Notes under the pieces: generated by a model | The model's database searches: none | What the model saw: the letters and a program-made list of their open reading frames with translations, nothing else | Told to the model about the DNA's origin: nothing | Translations under genes and position numbers: made by a program | DNA from: Syncephalis fuscata | Taxonomy: Eukaryota; Zoopagomycota; Zoopagomycetes; Zoopagales; Piptocephalidaceae | DNA length: 64,000 nucleotides | Assembly (NCBI GenBank): GCA_025786725.1 | Contig: JAHLTZ010000008.1 | Coordinates: 434,001-498,000 of the forward strand | Direction of reading: 5' to 3' | Shown here: positions 1 to 11,520 of the stretch, in pieces | How positions within the stretch are numbered: the stretch's first letter is position 1 | Layout: every line of letters begins with the position of its first letter

Positions 1-1100
1 GTAACCTATAATGGCCCATAGCATTGTTAGTATTGACCCATTAAAAAAACAAGGGCTGTTTAGAAGCTGTTCATTTCTCCTACCGATACACTTGCTATAC
101 GGCCATCCCAGTTAGTAGAACCGCTTCTTTGGCAAATCTCCACGAGCTGCTTGCGCCATTGTTGAACATCGGACTTGAAATCAACCCACAACTGGATATC
201 TCCGCAAACACCGTTCAAAGCCCGAGCACGTGTTTCGTATGCTACACTTAACATTCTTTCAATAGGAATAATACGGCGACAGTCATTATCTTGTACAATC
301 ACGATGTAATCCCATGCAATCTCTTCTACTCGGTTCGGTTACAATTAGCAATCGTTAGTTTTGGTCATTGTATACTGAACAATGGACATGCTATTACTTA
401 CCAACAATGCCGCGAAACCATCGACGGTAAGTTCGTCGCCGATTGAAAATGGTTCGGCTACTGATAACTGGATGGCGTTCAATAATGATCGCATAAATGG
501 TTGTAGCGTAACACCGGCAAATGCGCCCACAAGACTGACACTGGCATAAAGCCAGGCTCCAATCTGGTTGGCACCAGGCAATAACATGATAATGCCTATA
601 GTACAGAAAATACCACATATCACTTCCCATGAGCGTTTTAATAGCATCAACGTCGTTTTAATCCGTTTCATTTCTTTTACAGGCTGTTGGTGGCCATTGG
701 GTAGTCGTTGATGGCTACGTATATACTCTTCGACTACACCTTTACTCAAATTAGACAATAGCCAATATGCTGATATAATTAGGAATACACCGATAATACG
801 GCGTAGAATCGTAAGTAGTTGTCGATCAATGTCTGGAAACACAAGCTGTAGTGTAATGTAAGCCGCAGTTAACGGTAGTAGTGGTAGCAATGGCCATTTA
901 CTAAATACAACACAAGTATCAGCATAAAAGTCTAAATAAGCTGAATTTAGCCTAATCTACCTGTAAGCTACAATAACATCGTCCCATAGTGTTGTCGTTT
1001 GCTCAGCAATGAGCGTCAAGACTAGATAAATAATCAAATGTACAATAAGTGCGCCAATAATGGCAGCACACAGAATCGTTAAAGCAAGATACCACTGCAT
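1..1100 (-). CDS. MscS-family mechanosensitive channel (3' end outside window)
   Basis: Small-conductance mechanosensitive channel of the bacterial MscS type, expected in a cell or organelle membrane. I read exons 961-1100, 402-900, 84-328 and 1-5, with introns of 60, 73 and 78 nt; the last contains a perfect TACTAAC branch point. The protein begins MQWYLALTILCAAIIGALIV, followed by WDDVIVAYSKWPL, several membrane segments, and the pore-lining/beta-domain stretch ending QPFMRSLLNAIQLSVAEPF-SIGDELTVDG. The next exon gives VEEIAWDYIVIVQDNDCRRIIP and later LWVDF and WDGR, as in bacterial homologues. Exon 2 must change frame near 415-417 (a three-base run): DGF is in one frame and RGIV in the next, and the exon 2/3 splice phase works only in the second frame. 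With one base added, the coding length up to position 84 is 885 nt, a whole number of codons. Family assignment is firm; whether the break is real is not. Confidence 0.85.
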
Positions 1101-1255
1101 ATTAAAGACAATAAAATATAAAGAAAAGCGGTGTTATGATAATGCCCTGTTTTACCCTAGCTAGCCAAATAGCAAGTGACCATCATGTGATCATATACAG
1201 TGCGGGTGGTGTAGCTGCCATCGTGTTGGATTAATACCACATGCTTATCGTCTAA

Positions 1256-1389
1256 TATGCTTGTATATACATATTATTCATACCATTTGTATCTTGATAT
1301 TTCAGTTCATGTACCATGCAATTGTATATCATATTTAATTACTTGTTTAAAGACGCAATACAAGAACTAGTATAGTCTTAATCATATAA
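1256..1389 (+). repeat. Left terminal inverted repeat of the MULE
   Basis: Matches the reverse complement of 4302-4432 with scattered substitutions. It includes the shared block AAAGACGCAATACAA near its inner end. Confidence 0.75.
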
Positions 1390-1399
1390 CATATTGTGT

Positions 1400-1790
1400 G
1401 TTATTTGACATTAGCATATCATTTGTTTATAAACAGTTTATTAACAATCCATTCATTTAGCGAGCTATATGTACCTAAATATATAAACAATAGAATGTGT
1501 TTAGTATAGCATATAATGATATATGGTAGTATGGAATAGAAATGATATATGCATACTGGATAATAAATCTACAATAATGAGTATTTGATGATTGATGTCA
1601 CTCACCGCCCATCATCATGTTCAATAGATTGGATTTTATTTGATATTAGTCATTTAACTACCAAAACAAAGCAATAAATGTGATGATGTAATGATGTAAT
1701 GATTAAATAAAGCTCACCATTTGTTTCCATGTTCAATAGAACGAAAATGTAGTTCAACTACGCGAATGTTACAAAAATAGTCATTTGGCC
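1400..1790 (-). repeat. Miniature inverted-repeat element, copy A (truncated, nested in MULE)
   Basis: Carries the right-end consensus of the dispersed family described at 16938-17590, including TGCATACTGGATAATAAATC and CATCATCATGTTCAATAGA. A second, similar end follows at 1710-1790 (CCATGTTCAATAGAACG, then GTCATTTGGCC). No left half is visible. It sits between the MULE left inverted repeat and the transposase remnant, so it is probably a nested insertion. Confidence 0.6.
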
Positions 1791-3799
1791 TCCCCTCCCC
1801 CAAATCATGTTAAGTTGTTGATAAAATTTTTAATGGTATAATAGAAATAAATAACTAATAATTGATATTAGGGCAATTTTGAAGAATACATCGTTTTTGC
1901 TTTTAATTACAAAATACTCTTTTTTAATTTATTTTATTTTTTCATTTTTCTATTTTTTATAAAATAAATAAACCGCTTTTCAATTCATTTAGAAAAATAC
2001 ATTGTTTTTAAAATTTATTATAATAAATTTAATAAATAAAAATAAATTGTTCTTTGATTTTATTTATCAAGATACACCGTTTTGAAAAACCTATCGTAAT
2101 GTCTACCAGACTATTTAAAAAAGCTATATTTAACAGTATTAAAAAACAGAATTGCCGTTGACATGTTTAAGCTTGTTAACAGTTGTAATTTTAAGAGTAA
2201 GAATAGGGATTCAACAAGATTACAGCTTATTTGCCCTCATGAATACCGTCCCAGCAACAAATGCCAGTTTGTTTTAACTGCCAAAAAGCAGGAAATTGGC
2301 TTATTAAAAATTGTTTAATGCAATATTAAACATTTTAATGGTTTTTTATATGATTCTGGTAATGATACTATTAAATCTATTACAAGTGGTGTCGCTATAT
2401 TCTCAAATGTAAAATCAACAGATGTACGAATAAAGTATCAAAGTATGTACACATTTGATTATTCAATATACACTAACAATTGTAATAGCTTAATAGATGC
2501 TATTATTTTTATACAAAGCTTGTTCTGCTCTTAATTTAATAAAAAATATATTAACAGCAATATAATTCTTTTTCATTTATTAAATATTACTTTATCAAAT
2601 TTGAACATTTTAATCCGGATTCTGTCCAGCACTTCTTGCAAAACCAGTCTGGTAATTTTAAAATGCATTTTTATGTCATTTATCATTTATTAAAGCTTGC
2701 CAGTATACCCGTAAAGTACTGGTAATTGATGGTTGCCATTTAAGGTTTTCTTATGGCGGTATTGCTCTTGGTGCAGTTGTTAAAGATGGAAATAACAATA
2801 TTTTACCTTTGGTTGTTGCTATAGTATTTCATAAAATGAAAACAACTGGGTCTATTTCCTTAAACTTTAGCAGATTCAGTACCTGAATTAAGTATTCACA
2901 AGCTCAAGGATTGTTAACTAATAATAGCTATTTTTTGTATAAATCAACATTACTGACATCAATAACTATATAGTTGATGATTATTCTGATATCAAATTTC
3001 AAATTAAAACTACTATTTTGAAGAATTGTGGTTTTTTATTAATGATTTATTAATAAATCTTACACCATTGATTATTTAAACAAATTATATGCTTAGAAAT
3101 TTGCCTGGTTGAAATAGAGCCAATTACTGCAGATATTTTGTGTTTGCCACCGATAATAACGAAGAAAGCCGGTAGACCAAAGTTAAAAGAATTAGATGTT
3201 GTGGTAAGCTTTGAAGCCACCAACGATATAATTGTCGCAATGTAGCTTAAAAGACACAATACAAGGCATGCACTTAAACACTAGCATAACAATGTTGAAA
3301 CAAGCACTTTATTGAAGAACAAATACAAACTACTAATGAAACAACTATCAAGAAAAGTGTTATTAAAGAATGTTTAATTTGTGATAAACGTCATTACAAG
3401 AAAACAAGTGTGGAGCAAACAAAAATAGTTTTATTAATAAATAAATTTAATAAATTTAATAAATAATGTATGGCAAAGACTGCATATGAATAAATTGCAA
3501 GCATTTGGGTTTGTCTAAAGAATTGTTTCAAAAGTGATATGGCGACTTGAGGGCAATGGGAATAAGGTGTCGATCACAATGGCCTTTAGAGTCCATAAGA
3601 ATATGGTGTGGAGGGACGGAGACCGTCCTGGAGATTGTAAGTAATACTGTTACCGAATTGTTTGGCAAATACAAATAAAAGTGTATTTCAACAACACAGA
3701 TTCAATTGGTAGAACACTTATGTTAAAGTTAGTGAATTTATTGAGAGATTATGGTTTTTATTAAATAAAGTAGTGTTTAGTATTTATATGAGTACTGTT

Positions 3800-4045
3800 A
3801 GTTACCCTTTCATCCTTTATCATCGTCGTCCAAGCATATGCAGTCTCCTTTTCATCCATCAGATTTACCTTAAATACTTTTTACGCTTTGATACTGCTCT
3901 TCTATTCTACTACCTTTCTTTTTGGTTCTCATGATATCAGTAATCTTTTTCAAATGAGCTTCATAAGACCTGCAATTTCCGGAATACTGCTATTTTTTAA
4001 ATATCTTTCTAACTTTTCTGTAAATTCGTTGTTCTATTATAATAC
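3800..4045 (-). other. Coding-like remnant, unrecognised
   Basis: On the minus strand, two overlapping broken frames read like protein (for example LERYLKNSSIPEIAGLMK, then YEAHLKKITDIMRTKKKGS) but are interrupted by stops. It lies inside the MULE inverted repeats and may be further transposon debris. I do not recognise the family. Confidence 0.25.
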
Positions 4046-4301
4046 TTGGTAACATGATACATAATCGTGAGTAATAGAGAGGATCAAACTACCAACCCAC
4101 GCTCTTTCTATAATATAGTTTTAGCATAAAACTGATGCTGCAGTACCAAAAATGTGCGAAACTGACACCCATGTCCAAAGTTGACACTGTATGGCAGATA
4201 TTGACTCATTAGAACAGGAAAAGAGCGAGAATGAAATACTCGGAACTTGATTCTTGGCAATGGCAAATGTTTACTTGTCTGGTTTTGTTGCAGTACGCAT
4301 C

Positions 4302-4432
4302 ATATGATTAACGCTATATTACTTTTGTATTGCGTCTTTGAACAACTAATTAAATACAATATACTATTATATGGTACATAAACTAATATACCAAGATACA
4401 AATAGTATGAATAATATGTATATACAAGCATG
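4302..4432 (-). repeat. Right terminal inverted repeat of the MULE
   Basis: Inverted partner of 1256-1389. It lies about 235 bp upstream of the SF3B4 start codon, so the element end is within the likely promoter region of that gene. Confidence 0.75.
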
Positions 4433-4666
4433 TTAAATTTATAATGGCTATTCTATAATATATAGCATCGTTCAAAAATAATATATTGCCAAGAAGATAG
4501 AGTCATGAGGCATACATAAAGAAGTTGCGATAGTGACTATTATGTGATTTTATACAGAAAATACGAATTCAAAAATTGTAAATAGATCACCGCGACCGCG
4601 ATTGAATTCCTTTTCACTTGGCTCTTTTCGGTTTATTACTTTTTGAGTGCCCTTTGAACATACGCC

Positions 4667-5825
4667 ATGTCACGGCCACAGGATGAAAGAAATCAGGAAG
4701 CAACTGTCTATGTAGGCAATCTAGATGATCGCTGCTCTGACGCATTGATCTGGGAGCTGATGCTTCAAGCCGGGCCAGTAGGTAAGTAATTCGGCAGTAT
4801 TATGCATTTAGAATCAATAAACTTACGATTCGCAGTTAATGTACATTTGCCAAAGGACCGGGTAACGCAGCAGCATCAAAACTATGGCTTTTGCGAGTTT
4901 ATGACGGAGGAGGATGCAGATTACGCAATAAAGATTATGAATATGGTTAAATTGTTTGGCAAACCTATTCGCGTCAACAAGGTAATTGATAAATAGAAAA
5001 TATCTATTTGTTTAATTATTTATGTTATGTTTGCAATGGAAATAGGCTGCTGCCGATAAGCGAGAATTAGAAATTGGTGCCAATCTGTTTATTGGTAATC
5101 TTGACCCAGAAGTTGATGAAAAGATGCTGCACGATACATTTAGTGCATTTGGTATGATTGTACAGACACCCAAGGTAGGTTGGTTTATTGAGTAAAATTA
5201 GTGGAAGTAATGCTGACGAACGTTTATAGGTGGGAAGAGATCCGGATACGGGCATCAGTAAAGGTTATGGATTTGTAAGTTTCGACAGTTTTGAAGCGGC
5301 CGACGCAGCAATTGAAGCGATGGATGGCCAATTTTTGGCAAACAAATCTATTTCGATTACGTATGCATTTAAGAAAGATGGCAAGGGCGAACGACATGGC
5401 TCGGCTGCCGGTAAGCTATTGTTTAGTTGCGAATGATAAATAGATACTAAATATTGTTTAGAGCGTTTATTGGCCGCACAAGGCAAAAAGCACGGTACTA
5501 TGATGGGTGCGACACAGCCCAATCGGCTATTTGCTACTGTGCCTATGCCCGATGGCAGTGTAGCAATGCAGGATCCGCATGGTGGACATCCCGGTATGAA
5601 TATGCCGCAACAGATGATGGCTGGCAATCCAGGTATGGGTGCTCCCCATCCTTCTATGCATCCTGGTGGCTATCCTGGCTATGGTGACATGTCAGGTAAG
5701 GCAGATGAATGAGTAAGCAAACAGCTGTTAATTAGTAATGTTAATTAGGCGCACCGATGGCACCAGCCTACAATATGGGCTACGGGCAACAAGCACATTA
5801 TCCACCACCACCTCCACCGCAGTAA
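4667..5825 (+). CDS. HSH49: Splicing factor 3B subunit 4 (SF3b49/Hsh49), two-RRM protein
   Basis: U2 snRNP SF3b component that contacts pre-mRNA upstream of the branch site. Six exons (4667-4781, 4836-4981, 5046-5174, 5230-5410, 5462-5695, 5749-5825) sum to 882 nt, giving 293 residues with every phase consistent. RRM1 starts at about residue 12 ([11 protein letters not shown]) and includes [23 protein letters not shown]2 starts near residue 100 ([20 protein letters not shown]) with [20 protein letters not shown], followed by the family signature [20 protein letters not shown]. The C-terminus is Met/Gly/Pro-rich and ends in a run of Pro, as in other family members but shorter than in animals. 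The start is the first ATG in frame with the conserved N-terminal [11 protein letters not shown]. Intact; no frame problems. Confidence 0.97.
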
Positions 5826-6417
5826 TAATAGTATTGCTACAGGAAATAGACATTATAGCGCGTTTGAATGTAGCATTTGATTGCTCGTCTAGTTGTTTTG
5901 ACATGTAACTTCTTAAATGTTGTGCATAGTCACAAGTTAAAATATATATTGATATAAGTTTAAAACCAACACTGTGCAGCTCAGTGATTTTTTCTATTAA
6001 TATAACATATGGATGTCATGTTGCGTGTGCTTTTAAATATGGCGTTTTGTCATTTTTTTAAAATTATAAATATTGCTTATATAAATATCTGTATATGCTA
6101 TAACTTCAATGTTGCATTTTAAATACAATAATAAACGACTGAATTCTGTTTCATTTACACTTTTAAAATATAAAACACTGATGATTTTTAAAGAATTGTA
6201 TTGTTTTGTGTTAAAAGTCGATTAGATGCAAATATATGTAGTGATGTGTTCAGTGTAAATAAAGCAACCCCGTGGGTACTTTATAGGATAAGCGATGAGA
6301 TAACGAAGATAGGGAAGGCAGACCGAAAATGTGGAAATATGATCATAGAAATATGATCATAGTCAGAGGAATAGAATGATAGAGAGGGTAGAATGCTAGA
6401 CGCTGTAGAAAGTCAGC
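5826..6417. other. Convergent intergenic spacer
   Basis: AT-rich 3' flank between SF3B4 (plus) and the acidic-protein gene (minus). AATAAA-like signals occur on the plus strand (for example near 6128-6133). No other feature is visible. Confidence 0.6.
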
Positions 6418-7050
6418 TTATTCAGCTGGCTTCTCGGCTTCCTCGGCTTCAGCTGGCTTCTCGGCTTCAGCTGGCTTCTCTTCTACAATATCCGAAGCAG
6501 TGTCTTCAGCCTTTGCGCCCGTGGATGTTGTCTCCTCGGTTTGCTCAGCGTCAGCTTCTTTTTCCTCGGTGGCCTCAGCCTCGTCTTTAGCTTCAGCTTC
6601 AGACTCTACTTTGGCTTCAGCGTCAGCGTCAGCTTCAACTGTCTCTTTGTTTTCTTCGGCATTTTCGGCCGTTTCCTCATCTTCCCCGGAAGCAGTACCG
6701 GCCAAAAGAGCAGCACCTGTCTCTTGTTTGCGACGGCCATTCTCCGAAAGCTTCTCGTTACGGCAGGCTTTGCCGAGCATTTCTTGAATGGCACCACCCA
6801 TTTTCAAAAAGCGAGCTGACATGCGTTTCTTAATCGTAATAGCATTCTTTTTGCCGGCATTGGCCACCGCTTCACCTCCTTCGGCGGCGGCAGCTGTGGC
6901 CTCTTCGCTCACCTCTTCAATAGTAGTGGTGGTATTATTTGTTACATCTTCAACCGTCAAAGTGATATCGTTGCCAATGGTGTCCGCAAGATTGACGGTT
7001 GCATCGTTCAATTCGGTGATGAGGGCTGGAGTTTCGGTGGTATGTTCCAT
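6418..7050 (-). CDS. Acidic Ala/Glu-rich low-complexity protein
   Basis: Predicted protein of 210 residues, starting MEHTTETPALI at the first true ATG; the open frame continues upstream only with non-ATG codons. The N-terminal half is Thr/Val/Asn-rich. A short basic amphipathic segment at about residues 70-110 (KKNAITIKKRMSARFLKMGG, then LGKACRNEKL) interrupts it. The C-terminal 90 residues are almost entirely Ala, Glu, Asp and Lys, with EAEKPAEAEEAEKPAE imperfect repeats at the end. The rest is compatible with a disordered or coiled acidic protein. GC content is much higher than in the flanks, which supports real coding. I do not recognise a family. No introns or frame breaks are evident. 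Confidence 0.65.
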   Translation of the reverse strand: MEHTTETPALITELNDATVNLADTIGNDITLTVEDVTNNTTTTIEEVSEEATAAAAEGGEAVANAGKKNAITIKKRMSARFLKMGGAIQEMLGKACRNEKLSENGRRKQETGAALLAGTASGEDEETAENAEENKETVEADADAEAKVESEAEAKDEAEATEEKEADAEQTEETTSTGAKAEDTASDIVEEKPAEAEKPAEAEEAEKPAE

Positions 7051-8263
7051 GATGTTGGTTGAAATGGTGCAGGAAGCGTAAGACAAACGAACGATAAATG
7101 TTCTAGAGAATTAGGCGCTGATAATTAAAAGCAACGTAAAAGTTCGAATAAAGAGTGTATTGTAAGATGGGGTCTGTTTCTCATGGCGCCATGGATTTGA
7201 AGCTTTTATGAAAGCCAGGGGCACTACAAAGACCGCGTGGTTGAAGTGGGAAAGTTCGATTCAGTATATTGCATGGGCTCGCTACCCGATATCCGAACGA
7301 CTAGCTCCGGCCTGCAATGAAAAGCATCCAAGAAGCTATCAAGCAGCCTCGTCACGCTATGCTTCAATATCCTTGGCCGTGCATTGGGCCAAGCAGTGTC
7401 GTAGCGGCATGGACAGCGCCATGCATAACATTCATAACCAGAATACTCTCTACACGTGTATACGCGTGGTATTGTAGCAAAGCGAATATTCAATTCAATC
7501 TTTTTCAGTGAAATGCCTCAAACGTGTGCCTCCAGCTTGCGTCGCATGGTGTCTAGATTCATTGCAAGACACGTGATTGCCACGCGAATTTAATCGTGGC
7601 ATTTGCGCTTTGTATTGTTCTCTTAGATATGCGCGTTTTGCACCATGCGATACCGGCTGCAGCGCATGAAGACTGGCACTTGCGTCTGTACTTGAGCACA
7701 CGTACGTTGCCATGAGCGTACCTATTTCTGCTTATCAAGGCATGTGTCTCTTTTACATGCATTATTTTCATTTATGTTGTTCTAAAATTAAAAACGTTCT
7801 AAAAGATTTTCTGGTACAATAACACATGTCGTAAATCATTATCATCATTTCTAGATTACAAATGACAATTGTACAATAAAAGCACTTTAAGGTAGTGTAT
7901 TTATTTTAATTTTTTGGTTATCATTACTTTTGTATTGACAGCTGCTATTATGTTTGATGTAAATATTGCTGAATATTTGACCCAATGTAAATGACATATT
8001 CGATATTATGTTTACCTATTATATGATTTATTAACACTGAATTAATTACTAATATTTAATTTGCAAACTAGTAGATGGATTGTCAAGGATTAATAATTAG
8101 CATAAAGCGTATATTTGTTGAATAATAAATAATAAGTATTTCTTTTATTTTATAAATTTATTTTTTGTACGCACATTTCCTTTAACTAGTTTAAATAAAA
8201 CAAATACATATCAAGTTTATTATTCTATCGTTAATTTTATTTAAAAAAATTGTTTGTTTTGTT
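7051..8263. other. Intergenic region with a GC-richer island (about 7160-7740)
   Basis: The part next to 7050 is presumably the promoter and leader of the minus-strand acidic gene. From about 7160 to 7740 the composition rises well above the surrounding AT-rich DNA and open frames exist on both strands, but none has a recognisable motif, codon pattern or splice structure. A 10-bp palindrome (ATGGCGCCAT) lies near 7182-7191. From 7760 to 8263 the sequence is AT-rich with nothing recognisable. Confidence 0.5.
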
Positions 8264-10482
8264 TTAATCATGCCAGTAAACAACGCGCTTATTCATGAAA
8301 GACATAGCTAATAACGTGCGCCTAGTGTCTTCTATATTGCCCTTTAAACCAAAATATGGAACACTAGCTATGTGTTCTATTATAGACTTTGAGTTGACAT
8401 CGATTCCACGCACTTGAATAAATCCGGAATATACCCAACTTTCATTGAAATTCAAATCACTGGGCGCAGTAATAGTTATTTCCACTGTTTTAGATTGTCC
8501 CGCTAAGAGAAAAAAACTATTTTTTAAAAACACAACGGCTGCAGGGCTATGGCGGTGTTCTGGTGGTTTTATTGGAGTTCCGTCGGGTAAAATAGAGCGA
8601 ACATTTGCGGCTGGATAATGATCAAGTATATATCTCTGTACTGAGTTCGAGTGGTTGGTTATAGTAATGGTAACTTTCTTTTGCCACACCGATTCCTTAT
8701 GATCACCCAATTCCAACACAGCCGGCTGAACATCAGTAGTTCCCAAAAGTGCGTTTTTAACATTTATCATACCCACGCCTTGCTGCGCCACTGAGGCAAG
8801 GCCAGTTGTCTGTTTTGCCCCAATCCAACTTGCATAGTGTTTTAGATTTGCTATTAAATCATCATTGTTTGTGTTCTTGCCACGGTTTTTATGCTCTAGC
8901 AAAAGAGCAATAGACCAGCTGCATACGCTGCAGCCATGGAACTTCCGCTCGAATATACAAAAGACGCTATATTTTGTGGCATTGTTGTTATAACCTTCAT
9001 GCCAGGAGCTGTAATATCTGGATTCATAGTAAGCCGTGGTGTTGGACCCCACATCGAAGTGTCGTCCACGTGTGTGCCAAGATTATTTGGAAGCCAGTTC
9101 ATTTGGTGATTAAACGTTGCCTTTACTTCAGCGCACAAATTAATAAAACGGGTTATCTTAAGCATGTCTGAATAAGAAATGTCATAAACTGGCAACTTGC
9201 AATCAGAGTTTTCTTTTACGCCAGACTTGGTAAATGGTATCTGTCTAATAACTCCATATGCACCCAATCTCTTGGCTGCTCTTGCCAGTGAATCCAATCG
9301 ACAATTGTGTGATTCAGCTAGCAATACCTTACCCTTGATATCTCCAAAAATTCTGCATTCGTTTGTTTGTGATAAAACAGTTACTGTCGCTGTCACTATG
9401 TTAAGTTCGCCCAACGATAATTATTTGCCGGACATCTGGGTGTATAAGCAATCCGATGAGGTCCATTTACGCGTGCAAGAAACCAATGTCTATAGGTCAA
9501 GGCTGCATCGGCTACCGCTACAGACAGAACAGATGGTGAGTATGATGGCGCAAGTTCATTCCACATTTCATTCGAAAAATTGTTGCCCGCAGCAGCCACA
9601 ATAATAACACCCATACGCGATATATGTTCAATATAAGCAATCATGGGATCATTGGGTGGCAGGTAGAATCCAGTATACGAAAGATTAATGATTTGCATAT
9701 GATCATATTCGGCTGCCCTCTCAAGAGCTGCCAATGCCATATCTGAGGATGACGTGCCGGTACAGCCGAATATACGATAAACGCCATAGGTAGCGTTGGG
9801 GGCTACGCCTGAAATTAAAGGGTGGCTGGCTGCCATAATACCGGCAACTGCAGTGCCATGGCCATTACATGTATCCAGCGGCTTTTCACTAGAATATGGA
9901 CGATTTTTGCCATTAAAGTGGTCGCCAACAAAATCATAACCGTGAGCAATTTTGTAACCTTGACCAAAACCTCCTCCTAGTGCTATATGATTATAATCGA
10001 CGCCACTATCAATAATTCCAATTTTAACGTTTTTGCCTGATAATTCATATCATCGTGCAATATATCGACACCAGTAACTGAATGCGGTGTAGGCGGTATG
10101 TGGGACAGCTCAATTTGTCTATGTGTACCATGAAGTGCTTGCGTTATTAATACGCCAGCTGAAAATATCTCAACCTGCTGATTTTTTCTAATATACTCTA
10201 TATATCCAGAACCTATTTCTAAACTAATGGCATTGATATTTTCCCCGTATAATGAGCGTAAATTAAACAAGATTCCTTGCTGGTTAAGCCAATATAAAAA
10301 TGTTGCAAGTGTTTCCGTAGACCCTCGCTTCATGCGAAAGATGTAGACATTGTTAACAAATAAAAGCTGTTGTTATCATTATTGAATGTCGATAGCAAAT
10401 TTGATAAAACAGTTGGTGCTTGTTCGATGAGTGCCAAAGCAATTGTTAACAAAACAATTGTAAATGTCGTAATGTATTGCAT
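8264..10482 (-). CDS. Secreted subtilisin-like serine protease (S8) with four apparent frame breaks
   Basis: Secreted endopeptidase with an N-terminal signal peptide (MQYITTFTIVLLTIALALIE), an I9-type propeptide (VYIFRMKRGSTETLATFLYW), then the S8 catalytic domain. The Asp motif is IGIIDSGVDY (about residue 158), the His motif GHGTAVAG (about 206), the oxyanion Asn is in AAAGNNF (about 298), a PA-like insert follows, and the Ser motif is GSSMAAAYAAG (about 515). A C-terminal Fn3-like domain ends VPYFGLKGN. This is the Vpr/cucumisin-like large-subtilase layout. The motif GTSMAAP has become GSSMAAA: Thr to Ser and Pro to Ala, catalytic Ser kept. The frame must change near 10358-10360, 10042, 9410-9412 and 8914-8916; each needs one added base, and four additions make 2223 nt, exactly 741 codons. 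Either a recent pseudogene or base-calling errors; I favour the latter. Confidence 0.88.
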
Positions 10483-11520
10483 ATTTCGTTGTAAAGTAGT
10501 CTATGCTATAGTATCGTAAATAGAAATTAAAGTATCGATTTAAAAGTAAAACAAGTTTTATTTATTTAACCAGTATAAATATATAATTTTAGTATTTCTA
10601 CCAGCAGACTAAACTTGGCTGTATACATCAAGTTTGATAGGATAAATAGTGGCGCGATTTTTTATAAACAACACGTGCGATAAACACCCAAAAAATATTT
10701 TTATTTGTAATGAAATTCTATTTTAGTGTAATTAAATTTAGTTTATTTTACGAAAAGCATGATTCGATAGATTTGGCTAAGAAAAAAACACATGCTGCTC
10801 TAAAAAGATACTATTTTGTCATTTGGACCGTTGTTTATATGCGTCAACTTGAATCTTCCAAATTACATTGTTGCTAATTGCCGAATATAGCTTAATCAAG
10901 CGGGGTTTCGGTTATAACAAATTTCCGGCTTCCGATGGAAAGTTAGAAGCATGCGATTAAAACATTATCATCAAAATACATGCATGGTCTATAATTGCTA
11001 CGTTTTTTCATTAATGTTACAAAAAAGCGTATTTATGGATTAGCTGTAATTAAATATAAGCATGGACTTTAAACAATTAGTAAACCAAGTAAATACAAAA
11101 GAAATAGCATGTGAGCCATTATCTTAATAATAGATTGTAAACAAATAAAAGTATTGCCGTTAATCTGTGTAATAAAATTGTGTAACGAAACAATAATCGT
11201 ACAAGTTGAAAGTAAATAGAATATAAACTGCAAAGTTGCCTTTGCACATCATCGACTGTTCTTAAGCACTGGTTTCACATAACCATCCATCATAACTAAT
11301 AATACTGCGTTATGTAGCACTAAAATATCATCATGCTGTCTCCGCTAAACCGTGCTGTGATTATTATTGCGAGGCTATCTTAAACGTGCAAACTGACGTA
11401 ACAACTGCTGATTCGTGCACATCCTAGTAGTAATAGGAGGTGTTTAAGACGGGTTTCAGTTATAGAACACTTCGCACTTTGGCTGTACGTCAGGTCCATG
11501 TTCTTTCTAATATCCGCATC
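10483..11520. other. Divergent intergenic region
   Basis: AT-rich spacer between the divergently transcribed subtilase (minus) and zinc-finger gene (plus). I see no gene, repeat or RNA motif in it. Confidence 0.55.

Larger units (their letters stand above)
1256..4432. mobile_element. Decayed Mutator-like (MULE) transposon with long terminal inverted repeats
   Basis: Sequence 1256-1389 reappears inverted at 4302-4432 (about 130 bp, roughly 85% alike by eye), both ends starting ATGCTTGTATATACATATTA. Between them on the plus strand are broken coding remnants: about 2160-2260 reads like a MuDR-type DNA-binding/SWIM region (CPHEYRPSQQQ). About 2716-2830 reads VLVIDGCHLRFSYGGIALGA and continues VVKDGNNNILPLVVAIVF, which is the start of the MULE transposase catalytic domain including its first Asp. 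About 3160-3245 carries GRPKLKE and a Cys-Cys...His...Cys zinc-knuckle-like tail in shifted frames. Stops and frame changes show the element is dead. I could not find a clean 9-bp target duplication. The long inverted ends plus these motifs fit a MULE well. Confidence 0.75.

Noticed and set aside
6500-7081. Several long antisense open frames opposite the acidic gene
   Set aside because: Mirror frames of an Ala/Glu-rich coding sequence; the sense frame has the better start and composition.
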